Below, one piece after another: positions 44,501 to 57,700 of a stretch of 64,000 nucleotides of DNA. Made by a program: the position numbers and the translations under genes. Under the pieces are notes generated by a model that worked only from the letters and a program-made list of their open reading frames with translations, was not told the DNA's origin and searched no databases. Positions within the stretch are counted from its first letter, which is position 1, and every line of letters starts with the position of its first letter. The stretch is from Atriophallophorus winterbourni (Eukaryota; Platyhelminthes; Trematoda; Plagiorchiida; Microphallidae): the NCBI GenBank assembly GCA_013407085.1, contig JACCGJ010018503.1, positions 1 to 64,000 on the forward strand. The letters are read 5' to 3'.

Positions 44501-45324
44501 ATGTGTGTAGGTAAATGCCTTCTGTACTCGTCCTAAATGATGGTGATATGCCAAAATCAACCTCCGTCACAACGTTCGATCTTAATGCGCCGAAACGCCC
44601 GGATACGAAAAACACGAATCAGCAATCATTCGGTTTCAAATAAATTGTAATAGAATGGCTCAAGCAACAGCATACTTGAAAGTATGAGGAGACGGACGAC
44701 GTCTGCATCTACCGAACGACATGCAGTTTGTCAAGTTTGGCTAAACAATGCCAGCTTGTTTGAGGTTCGAAGTGAAACAGTTGGCGTGACATCGATTGAC
44801 AAATAAGATCGTTTTGACACCAGGGACAGTGTATTGGTGCTTGATTTGTCCATATCAGATAGGCGTCTGTTTTGTTTTTGTCAAGTGCACAATAAATGTC
44901 TTTGACCAGGTAACATTCTTCGGTAAACGCGACTAGCATTCTACAGGTTTACCTCAAGGCTGAATCTAAATTAAATCGCATTTCCTGACTCATAGTCTAT
45001 TACTTTGTTTACACAGGCTTTGGAAAAACAAGAAGCAACGTTAACCATTTCCAGTTTTCAATCGATTGGTCGATTGCCCCTTTAAATAGACCTGAGATCA
45101 ATTTTCCCGTTTCTGCCTTTGATTGATGTAATTTAGCACATTTCAACTTTTTCTGAAAAAATGTCTAACCTGAATAAAATTCACGCGTTCACTCATGCAA
45201 CCTTCATATATCTATGCGGGATTGTTTTATTTCAGTAACTAGGATCGATACAATTAAGAAAAAAATACCGAAATCTCTTACCTTTTTCAATCTAGCATTC
45301 TCGGCATTGATTTAATGCAATTAT
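44501..45324. other. Spacer upstream of the modular gene, no feature seen
   Basis: No coding or repeat signal recognised; minus-strand open frame 44709-44939 looks random. Confidence 0.4.
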
Positions 45325-45405
45325 TTCAATTCAATTCAATTCAATTCAATTTAATGGTCTAAAAAGCACATAGCTTTACAAAACCACAGAATAATATGCT
45401 TCCAC
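45325..45405 (-). mobile_element. Solo CR1-like 3' end
   Basis: Plus strand shows four to five ATTCA units, then TTTAATGGTCTAAAAAGCAC and AAACCACAGAATAATATG. This matches the 24408-24480 3' end nearly base for base. It lies about 280 bp upstream of the modular gene's start codon. Confidence 0.8.
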
Positions 45406-45678
45406 TTTTTCTTGTAAATCTATCATTAACAGATTGGTGTATTGATTCAGGGTAAAATCGCTCTGTTATTGCTCGCATATTTTTGTTTGAGTTTCAAAAC
45501 AAAATTTCGAGGGTAAGATAGTGACGCACATAATAATGTTGTAACAAAAAGTTCCTTTGTTAGTATTGAAACAGAAATGCCGTTTAACATCTCCATCTGT
45601 TTCAAAACAAATATGACGACCTTGACGATATATGGATATAAAAGAATATTTGTGCTGCTCTCAGGAGACAGTAACACT

Positions 45679-45745
45679 ATGAAATCTGCATCACATCTTT
45701 GTTTGATATTGCTCACTGGACATGTCGCAATAGCTTTATACGACG
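45679..45745 (+). CDS. Modular gene exon 1 (signal peptide)
   Basis: ATG at 45679 followed by a basic residue, a hydrophobic core and small residues before a predicted cleavage near IA-LYD. It ends one base into a codon at G|GTAGGT. An in-frame ATG upstream would bury the signal peptide, so this start is preferred. Confidence 0.75.
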
Positions 45746-48700
45746 GTAGGTTTCGAGTTCAATCATTAGAATGTATTTTGTTAGTTATAATTTTATTTGT
45801 TGCAAATGGTTTTATGATATTTTTTATCAATCTTGCTTGAGGAACAATCGGAAAACTCAAATTGATATTTTTCGGTCGAAAAATGGCGGCATAAATAACA
45901 CTCGACACATATAGTGACTTGATAATGAGAATAAGGTTGCGTTTTTTCTAGGTAAAATATTTTGCGTCAACTCTCATATGGTTCGTGTAACGATAAAGTA
46001 GTTCAAAGGCTTAGGCAATCAGGCTACACTGACACAGTGCGCACTCCGTATAAAAAATACGTAAATTCAGCAAAAAGATCACTATAAATATGTTTGAGTT
46101 TTACGTCATGTTAAAAACAATCAATTATGTAAGATATTTGCTCCGCAAATTATATATTACATAGGAACTCATCAAAATAACCAATTCATTTCCCTTCGAT
46201 TATATATCGCTTTTTTCTTTTAGTTATAAAAATATCGACTAAATAAGGCATAATCTCCTATTCTTGCAAATCAATATCAGAGTGATTCCGAGTGCTTCAA
46301 AGTTGTAATGGTCTAAAAAGCATTTAGCTTAACAATAACCATAGGATTGAATTATGAGGTATATATAATAAAAAAGAAGAACATGGAAACTCATGTAGTT
46401 TAAATCGTATCAAATTTGGGTTTTCTCTCAAGTATTTTTCCAAATTAGATTTAAAAATATCCAGGTTGGCTGAGTGTGTAACAGTGGAGGGGAGGGTGTT
46501 CCATGTGAAACTTACACGTACAGCATACGAACATCTTCGACAGTTCAGTCTTGAAGTGCGAATAAGCACTGTAAGTTCATGTTTCCGACTGGGACGGGGT
46601 GGCGAGCGTGTGAAAAGTTTGGAGAATGGATGGTTAGGGACGTGCATAATGTTGTACATCAGTATGAGGTCACTTCTTAGTCGACGACAGCGAAAGTCGA
46701 AAAGATTGAGACTCCTAAAACGTTCTTCATATGGTTTAGCAGCTAGTCCGGATACAAGCTTTGTGGTAAATAATAATCATATACCGAATATTCGGTTGAA
46801 AACGATTTTTCCTTTTTAGATAAAAATGATGACATTTGAGTGACTTTCAAATCTTAAAGTATGAATATTTGTAAATAAAATATGCCAAAGCAATAGTGAT
46901 TCATCAACGTTTGATATGATTCCCCAAAAGTAAATTGAGCACCTCACAAAAATATACAAAACATAACATAGGCTCACTCTTGAGATAAATAAAAAATTAA
47001 TTTAGACTTTTCATTAAACCATTTATATAACCAGTAAACACTTTAAAACGCACCTTCAATTTGATTCTAGTTTCAATTTTTCGAAAATATAATCTGCGAT
47101 CTGAATGCAGAGTGGGTGAAAAAGGTCCTCAACCAAAAGATGCTGCTGAAGGAAACCAGTTGAGCCGGTACAAATTTGCATTGGAACTGTCGGAAGAATA
47201 TGAGAAATTGTACAACTTACGTTATGATTACAAAGCCTCGAAAACGACACCATTCTGTAGAGCGGTCGCTTATCTGATCTATGAAGGAAATGAAGCAGTC
47301 ACTCGGTGTTGCTCGGAACAAACGCCACGAAGTAGGTTGGATGTATGAAGATGAATATAAACAATCTGTAATATATAAATCTTTTTGATGATCATGACGG
47401 CTAGACGATTAAAAATACGCATTTGTTTGAACGACCAGGATGAATTTTCCCACCATCGAAAATCTTTAAATGACAATTTTCTTCTGAAGATTCAAAAGTT
47501 TTGATTAATTCTCCGCACCAACACATCACTACCGGTTTCTGGTTGTTCGCCTTCATCAGGTGGAGCCTTGAAACAGTGGATAAATGGTAAACATGAATGA
47601 CACTGTTGCATAGGGTTCGTACAACGAATCACGATGTTCAAAAACAGAAACACAGTGATTCTTGGTGAAATAATCAAGGTTCCTATGGACGAACAAAATA
47701 ATGTGTTACAAACATTCCCCACTCTTACACCCCACTACGGATGCCTGGCTGTTTCCCGTCATCAGGTGGAGACAGTAATACTAGGTCCAGTGATCCCTGA
47801 AACATTGGATCACTGGTAAACAAATTTATATCTGAATGTAACTGAGAGAAATGGTTCTTATAACAAACCACGTTGTTAAAACACTGAATCACATACTGAA
47901 TTCTGGTCAAGCACTCAATTCGCTTATGGAAGACCAAAGTATTGTGTTGCTCAGATTCCACGCACTTACACACACTGTTTACCGTTATTGCGCATAATCC
48001 CAATTCAATAAAAAAATTAAATGTCTTTTTATGGTTATCGTAACATATCTGAATGATGAACAGATTTGATAGAAAAACTGACGTTAGTGTACAAAATATT
48101 CGATAGTTATATAATATATCGAAATGCTTGCTATAATTGAACACTAGAGATTTGACCAAAAGTCAAAATATTCTTGAAATGGGATAGGTTGCCTTGGATG
48201 AAATGTTGATTAATGCTCAAAATGGACATCTCATCACAGTTCATGATACGCACTCGCTTTTTCGTATCCGCCAGTTTCACTTGAGGCATTGGACGTTACG
48301 CTGGACAATCTCATCACCCCGGGATGTCAAATGCTGACGTGGACTAAATCAGTCAACATGCCGGACACGTGCTCGCCTACGTTCACAGTGGAACAATATT
48401 TGGATGACGAATTGCTTCAAACTCGCTATTATCGACTCGAAGAACCAATGGTTTTCGTGCATTTGAAAAGCGATAATATTTACAAATATTCAGTTCAACT
48501 ACATTTGGGATCATTCAATTCTGAAATTATCTACTTAGAGAAGCAAACCCCCAGTGGTATGTTTGCAACTATCTTATTTGGGAGACCGATGCAATGTTCA
48601 TAGAACATTTATTTTTGACGATATTCTATTCCTCGAAATTATCTCAAGTTTTAGTTGATTGTCCAAAAGACTCCAATTTAATGTTATCCATTTAAAAACA

Positions 48701-51700
48701 GTTTTTTCTCCGACATATTTATCGACACCTGTCTGTATTTGAAGAATCTTTCCGTATGATCCGATTAAACTTAACTTTGCTCGGGTTAGAATGGAAGTGA
48801 TTTTTACATGAATCCAAAATAATAGTTAATCTGATGGCATGCTATACCGTCCCGTAAAATGAAGATTTTCTTTGAAAAAAAATAATTTTCGATAATGAAT
48901 CAAATGCCTTTTTTTCTTTTTCTTCTTCATGTAGTTTGTATTAACCATTTACAGTAAACTTCAATTAATTCAGGGAAACTCATCTAAGTGAAAGAATCCG
49001 TTTTTTGTTATTCCGCCGCACAATTGCAGAAATAAAATTTATTTTATTACGGATTTATAGGCAAACAATTTGAAATAAACCCAATTAATCACTTATAGCC
49101 AACTTTTTTAAATGGTTCAAAATGTTTTCAATGAAAAATTTGGGAATGTGGAGGCCCACATTCAATTCTCATGTAACCTTTTGCTACTACCTTAAATTCA
49201 TCTAAACACCTATAATTTTTCGTGGTTTCAAGTATACCCGACCTCACAATGATGAATGTTATTCATGGATTTCCTTTTGATTAAGCGCGGTTAAACTCGT
49301 GTCGTACGTTCCACGCCGTTAGCGGCTTTTTATCCGAAACGTTTCTACTTTAGAAATGGTATCCCGATCGAAAACCAATTTTTGAACAATAATTTGAAGC
49401 ATTCTTGATCACTCATACACCCTACGGCAATGTCATAACACTTTGGATTCTGGTTCCAGTGCCTAGAACACGGATACTCATTTGTATCGCTCGATTATTA
49501 CTACGCGATATCAGGCATAATGCAGTACATAATAATCATAATCAACGGTTGCAAATAAAAATTCAATGGAAGAACGTCAGAAGGTGTGCTATAAGCGAAA
49601 AGCTAAATCGCGACGAAACTATTAACCATAGTTGAACATTTTGCCAATTCCCTGTTACACTGACGTATTATGCAACAGCTATGCACATGAGAAATATTTA
49701 TTGACATTATTAGCAAACATGCTTGCGATGTAGTGTAAATTATAATAATTAAGATAAATTTCCGTAACTTTTGGATTGATTACATATACAATTGGTATGT
49801 ATCCAATTTTATCTCGTTATTCCATTCTAAACAGAGAACGATTGGAAGGTTGAACAGAAGCCGGCCGATGTCACCGTTAAACGTTGTGTATATATTGGTA
49901 TGTAAATCGTTTTATCGTAATCATATTCCAGTAGTTGTTCTGGTTAATCGAAAATGCTTGTTTAAATCACCAGTTTAAGTGATAGTTTTTTTCTCTAAAT
50001 GTTTCTTAGTACAAGCAAAAAATATGATGGCTAAAATGAATTTTTGACTCAAATTGACTCCAAATTACTGACTTTACCCTAATCGAATATTTTTTTTAAT
50101 TTCGCAACCAATATAAATGGCATAATAATGATTATGTGAATGATACACATTTATAACAGTGTTAGTGAAAATGCAGCTGTATTCTGAAAGAATGCATCGT
50201 GTAATTTGTCCCAGTGATATGCCTTCAAATCTTTTCGGGAATAAGACATAACATATACAATATCAAAGGCAATGTAATCCTAAATATGTAATATTTTGAA
50301 CATACAAATAATTTAATGATCTTTCAAGTGTTTTCGATGCATTCACCTAGAATTGATTCGAATGTAGTGAAATAAAATTGCAATAACTATTTAGATGCTG
50401 TAATTTTAGATGATATTATTCAGTTGCCATTTAATTTTCTGCTCTAAAACTATATTATATCCAAGTGCCTCCAGTTGATAAATTTCGGGAGTTTGATTTT
50501 ATTTTTCAGATGACCAAAATAGAGAATATTTTCTGAATACAGGAATAAAACATGACCTGCGTGATTACTTTGACACGATAACGTGCGGCTATTCTGGTAT
50601 GTAATTTTACGAATTAGATTTTGATGTACAGTTGAAAAAAGTGAAACAATAATATTCAGCGAGGACTTAAACTTATAGCCAAATCTCTTTTCTTGTTGCA
50701 GCTGTGTAACCCCTTGTGTTCGTGAATTCGATTTACGTTTTTTTATGAAATTTTTTGTGTTGTTCTGCTTAATTATGGTATAAATAAAACACATGATTCA
50801 TTTTTATGTTAAAAATTATCAGTGCATTATTTTACATAAATGAATGTATATAAACAAGAAGAACTGTATGATAAACAAATCGGCAATATATGAAATGTAA
50901 TAAATGAGTGGTAGTATCTATAAACACATTATGAATTAGGAGTAACAAACACGGGACTTGACTGGCTGTGAAAAGGGCCCTGCGAGGATCAGATGCCAGA
51001 CGCCGCCTGACAAGTGCACTCCGATGGTGACTGAAGGTACCGACGGGAGCTAATGAGTAATCGACTGCTTGTTCAATTTCTATGGGCTAAAATGTGAGGT
51101 GGTAACTACAGTTACCATCAGTAGACAAAGGGTTAACACGTGCAAATTGGGGCAATGTTCATTTTCAACGAAATTTTTGAAATTGAAATAAAACGTGCTT
51201 TTTGCAAAAAGAAATTTTTCAGCTTCACTTTGACTGAACGATTTACAGAGGTAGTAATGAATGATAAATAACGGAATTATGGAATAATGTTCAATTAGTT
51301 GTAATACATGATGCGGTTTATGTAATATTAAAATTAAAGTACATTCTGCCTACTTTTAAAATAATAGTAGTTAGTTAACATACTCATGCCAAGATTATTA
51401 GGTGAATTACCTGAAGCATGACGGTGTTTATTTATTGGAATTCATTCTGAGGACATTTCCAAGATAAACCGATGTAATGCTGTCAAATTAGAGGATAAGA
51501 CCTAAGTTGAAAATGAGAATTTAGCTTTCAGGCCAGGACTAAGCCAAGTCTTACATTCGATGCAATGTACCAACGGAGACTATTTGAAATATTTTGGAAT
51601 ATATTCCAGTGTTAGCTGGATGATTGATTTTGGTTTGAAAGTCATAATATATTAATAAGTATTATATGAATTTCCTAAAGCAGGGCAAAATCACATGACC

Positions 51701-54700
51701 ATTTTCTTGCTTCATGTTGCTAAACAGGTATTGGTATAATAGGCCTGACATTCGAATGAAATTCTCTAAAGGACTTTTGCAAGACACTTGTTCATGAGGT
51801 AGTTCGAACCGTGGGCATGGTATAAAATAAAAAAAGAAATGGCATATTAAAATTAAATGATAGCTTTTGAGAATGCAGAATAATGTTAATTATTATATTA
51901 GCATATGCAACAAAAAATTCTAGTAATGATGGAATTTTATTGTGCAGTGTGTACGGCAAATTTCGTGGGAGCCAATAATTTGGAAAAACGATTAACGCAA
52001 GCTAACACATCTGTGTGGTTTGCCATATCTCGACTGGTCGTTAATTTACTATTGACTGAATTTTGTCTTCCAAATTACCAGCACATAACTAGCTTTTGTA
52101 AACTATCGATGGTTGTGCATAATTCATAAAATTTCGAGGCGCATGAATAAAAGCGTTGTCATTGCAAAAGTTATCTGGCAGTAACCCGATACTTATATAC
52201 ACATTTCACAGCGCACCATATATTGATTCCTAACTCTTTCAGTTGTTGAATCTTTAATTCGGTCTTGCTGCTGCTGAAACATTTCCAGATAGTTCTACTT
52301 TGCGAACCGTCTGTTGTTGTTTGTACATTCATCATATTAACGATAGCATTCACATTGAAACCGTAAATACTCGAAAAGTTTATTTATTTTTTCCAGATTT
52401 GCAACAAATTTCAGTAAAAAATATCCACCATGCAAATGCTCAGCTTCTAGACTTTACTGAACCTCCAACGAAAGTTGGCGGAGAACCTCTTTTCTATGAA
52501 TTGACTGTATCTCCGGGAGATGAATCATTCCGCTTCTATAACAAGGGACCCTACGTTTGCTTCAATCGAATTGAAAACACAGCCTACGAGTATACACTCA
52601 AATCAATCAGACCGGATAATGGAGCAATCGTGGGCCGATTTTATGCAAAACTGACATATTTACACGGTAAAATGATTTTTGAATACATAAATGTTTGTTT
52701 ATAAATGGGAGCAAATCTAGTTTTCACTTTGGTGTCAACTTTTACTGAAATTCTGATCTTGTATCTTTCATTGCTAATAACGTATTATGTTAAATCCTTT
52801 TCGTTGTAGCTATCCTAAATTTATTAAATGTTTAATTAAATGACAACTTCTCACTCTATAAATATGTCGCACATTTTGTTTGTTATGAAAAATCGATAAG
52901 TATTTGCATGTCTTGAAACCGTGGAAAAAATCGTAAAAAAGTTTTGAGCTTGTCTGCCGCCTTTGGATAAGGTTGGATCCTGTTCAATTACATGTGGCCA
53001 TAAAAATGCAGATGTATTACACCCACATTCTCGAGTGAATATCCTCATATGGATGCATGTTCATCACACAATACACGATGCATACATCCGCAGGATATAT
53101 AAAGTTACTGGATGATTGGAAAAAGCATGTATGCTATTGCACTAACTTGTACTGAGGTATATTCACGTGCAAAATCTCAAGTGTTGAAAACAACTGCATA
53201 TCAAGGGAGAAAACATCGAATCTATGTGCAATGACTACGCAGATTTCGAAGTGACTTGAGGTGTTATAAACCTATTGTTGAAATACAATGCGAACGTTAA
53301 ATTAATAATTTTTATTAAAATTAATAGCAGAAAATTTTCAGTTCAGCCTCCTAATGATATTAAATATTTTGTTGCAATTAAAAGGAGAAGGAACTCTTCA
53401 TGCTACTTAAATTCCATTCATTCACATTGCAATACCTATATTTTCATCGTTAAAAGCAATGCCAATGTCGCTTATATAAGGTTTCTAAAAGATAATCATA
53501 CTACGTGTTAGTCGTTTGACCATATCTTACGGACAGCAATTCTAGAAAATCTGAACTCAAATTTGTAAAGTAATGTGTTGCTCACATCCCCATCCCTTAC
53601 ACACCACTACCGGTTTCTGGCTGTTTGCCGTCGTCAGGTGGAGACAGTAAGATCAGGTTCAGTAAGCCTTGAAACAGTGGTAAAGTGGTAAACAAAGTTG
53701 TGCTTGTATGCTACTGTTATATAGGGTTCGTACAATGAACCACGATGTTCAGACATAGAATCACAAAGTGATTCTTGGTCAAAGCACTCAACGCGCTTAT
53801 GGATGACCAAAGTAATGTGTTGCTCACATGCTCATCCCTTACACACCACTACCGGTTTCTGGCTGTTTGCCGTCGTCAGGTGGAGACAGTAAGATCAGGT
53901 TCAGTGAGCCTTGAAACAGTGGTAAAGTGGTAAACAAATGTATGCTTGTATGTCACTGTTATATAGGGTTCGTACAACCAACCACGATGTGTAGACACAT
54001 TACTTTTGTCATCCATAAGCGCATTGAGTGCTTTTACCAAGAATCACTTTGTGATTCTGTGTCTGAACATCGTGGTTCGTTGTACGAACCCTATATAACA
54101 GTGGCATACAAGCCTAACTTTGTTTATCACATTTGTAACGTTCACAAAGAATAATTTTATGTCATTCCTACATTTCAAATCATTTGGTTTTGTCCCTTAT
54201 GAAAGGTCTAAGTAGGAACAATTCATTCGGTATAGGCTACTGAGTAGACTACAGATTTCATAGCCGAATTAGCATGCCGGTTCTCGTTGTCCCGCATTTG
54301 TACAATCGGATGAGAGTTGTATCAAAGTTTCCGAAACACTAGAATTAATTAAATATCGAGGATTGCAAAGAAATCGCAACATTTGAGAACAGGTCAAACA
54401 ATGTATATCAAAGATCGGTTCATTCGAAATTTATTTTTCCTCTAGATAGAAGCATGCTGACCAATACATGAAGTGAAATTGAATCTTCAAAATTCAAAGC
54501 ACGGAAATTTAATTTGAATAACAAGAATGCCGTGGAACTTTGGAAGTTTAAGTGTAAAATCATATGATACTCGTGCAGAAAATATTTAAAAACACTGTTA
54601 CTCGACGAGTATTTCTAATTATTCTGAAAGCCTACTATGCTAGTTGTTCGTGATATAAACCGGGACAACACCGTAATGGAAAATGTTCGTGACCGATCTG

Positions 54701-57700
54701 GGAACCTTAATCATGAAAAAAAGTTCGTAATGAAACGGTGAGAGTAGTTTATTGGTAACGTTTCGCTTCTGACCAGCTTAGGATTGGCCAGGTGAATGAA
54801 ATTTAAGCTTGATCTCTGTTCGTACTGACACCCTTGGTCTGACGAAGCTTCTGAGTCAGAAGCGAAACGTTACCAATAAAATACTCTCACCGTTTCATTA
54901 CAAACTTTTTTTTCGGGACAGCACTTAATGTATAAGCTTCAGATCAAAACATCTTGAAAACCACACAATTTTCATTTTTTCGTAGTACGTGCTGTAATTA
55001 GTGGAATACGTTCCGTACAAATTTGTGGATTGAAATCCTATTTGTCTAGCTATTTTTGTACATATTTTGCGAAATATGGGTTTTCGAATAAATTAAGTTA
55101 GCGTGCAGCATAATTATTACATTGTGATGCCATGTTTTATCATTCTTCAATACAAACACCGCCATTATTACTATTTTATTATTGTAGATATAATTTATTC
55201 CGAGGCTACTGAACAAATGTTTCCGAGGGGTTCTCAGCTTAAATTAAACTTTAAAAAATTTCTTATCTTACTGAATGAAACGCAAAGAAATTGCTACAGA
55301 AAACAATCAAACCAGCAAGACGTTATATTCATTACAAAAAGACCATGACTGTTTTTTTAATCTTATTCTCCATATTGTTCTCCAAAAAATTATGTTCCTC
55401 AATTTCTTATCACAATCAGATCCGTTATCCCGAGTCGAAATCCCGAGACTCTCAATTACAAACCAACCCGGTTATCAAACGCTTACATGGTCGCCACCTT
55501 GCTCCGAGATTGACAATTGTGCAGCAATACACACGGTAGAGCAAAAGACAGGAAACCATCCAACTGTCACGCTGAGTGTCCAAAATCAAAATGTGGTATC
55601 CTTGCCAGTCTCTCGAACAGATTCCGTTTACAGCTACGTTGTGACAGTGCGATATGGTCTCCATGCCAAATCTTCTTTGAAAGCGGGAGTGGAGCTCAGG
55701 AGCCTCTCTGGTGTGTTAAGCAGGTTGAATCGGTTCGATTTGACTCAGCTTATCCTATATATAAATGAATTAAATTGTTCCCTTACACATCTGTAGAACA
55801 CATGCAAGCGCTAGATTGATTTGATGTCCGGTGTATTTTTAATGTATCACTTAGATTGAAATGTGGTGATGTGTATTAGATGATTCAGCACCAATATAAA
55901 TGAAGGATTTCGCTTCGTGATGTTGTGTTGAGTGAAAGAAGTCACCGGTTTAATCCATGACGCTGATTATCTTATCATGATTTTGAGGTTTAAGAGAGTT
56001 TAAACGTGTGCATCTTATTGTGTGAAACGTTATGTTAATGCCACATATTTGGAAGTATTTCAAACACCAGTGAATGTTACTCTGTATGAGTGGTTAACTT
56101 AGTGTTTCCGTCAAACTGTGAAGTATACTATTGACAATGCGGGATAGTATTTTTACAGTGATAGCCCATAATTCAACATCACAAGTAACTCGAAAATGAT
56201 CCAGCATATATACGTTTATCTATTAAAAGTAATAAAAGGTTACCGTTGGTCAACTATTTTTGAGAAGCAAAATGCAAAGTCGTCGATAGAGAAATTTCGT
56301 AGGTTGGTGTCTCAAAGCATAGAAGCTTCACATTAGAGCGTTCACCACCGTAACTCAGCACAAAACTAGCGAACAATATATGAAGATATATTGTAGGCTT
56401 TCATTAGCTTAGCAATCGGTCATGCGTCAATTCAGTTAAATATTTAAAGACAATGATACATACGCTTCTAAACTTAACCATGGTGTTCAATTACTATCTA
56501 ATTGTATATTTAATTATGGATTGGTCCTTAGGAGTATGTTTTAAGAATCATACTGAAACACATCCTCTTGTACACTGCGAAAAATCCGCCTGTGAAATTG
56601 TTTGAAATTTCCGCCAACCAACTATTTACACAAATGCCAAATATTACCTTGGTAAACAGGACGTTCAATGTTCATGGTTATAAAAAGTGCCGTAAACTTT
56701 TATTTTCTTTGTAGCCATTACCGCACCGATTCAATCGTCAGCTTGCCAAGAAACACCCGATAATGGTGAGTGATGTTAGATTTAATCCAAGTGGGAATCG
56801 AATCTCAAAATTCGTTTTTATTGATAGTATTAGGTTATTTCACTGTGTATGCATACTTACATAAATTCAAGGAGATTTTAGAAATATCTCTCAAGTAAGC
56901 TGAAAATATTTGCATGTATTTCAATCATACACCAAAGACACTAATCAGGTAAGATTATTTTTATCCATGTGATCTGCATGACAGTGATTTTAACCGAAAT
57001 GGACGCTTTTATACATATTTTTGCTTTAGGGAGTGACCCTTGGTAGTTTTATGACCACTTCGCATCATTCAATGCGATTAACATTATTATGAATCGTGTG
57101 TACTTGGCTTTTGACGCACAAAGTATCTTCGACTAATTCGATGAATATATGGATAATGGACACGTAAGAGGTCAATAAATGCTGCCTCATGATAGAATGC
57201 TTTGACTCACGAATGCAATAATCTCTTTTGCTTTTGGTCTTGGTTTGAACAAATGACTTTTTACAGGCAGGTTACCAAACGGTGACCTACTTATTACAAA
57301 CCTACTTGAACAAGAAACACAAATTCTGCAATTCTCCGAAGAACCAATGCAAATTGGACACTGCAAATTGCGTGTCAAAGTGTTGCGTATTGTCAATGGC
57401 CACGAGAATGGAGAATTTTTGTTTGATTCAAACAAACCGCAAGGCAGTTACGGATTAACTTTGGATGCGACATACACATATCGGTGGCAGATTGTCGATG
57501 CAGCTGGCCGCCATTTTTCTCAAACCAAGGAAAAGTCTTTAAAATTTGCGTGGAGTGAGTTTTGATTATTGGAGACTAATTCTCGAGATAATGGTGTGTT
57601 TTGATTGTTGAGCATAAAGGTTGTTTAATAATTAGTCAAAGAATAATCGGTATGCAGACATTTGAACATCTCTAATTATTTCAACTCATTTGCAGATCTA

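Larger units (their letters stand above)
52667..55419. other. Intron 6 of the modular gene, repeat-rich
   Basis: Contains the family A cluster (53571-54125) and the hairpin repeat with hammerhead-like motif (54726-54902). No exon was recognised. Open frames near 53275-53511 and 55103-55348 look random. Confidence 0.55.

Noticed and set aside
51905..52129. Possible extra exon of the modular gene (CTANFVGANNLEKRL)
   Set aside because: There is an AG before it, but no donor at the required phase 1 and no module motif.
55275..55419. Upstream extension of the exon 7 reading frame
   Set aside because: The longer open frame runs back past a good acceptor at 55417-55419; module homology and phase begin only at 55420.
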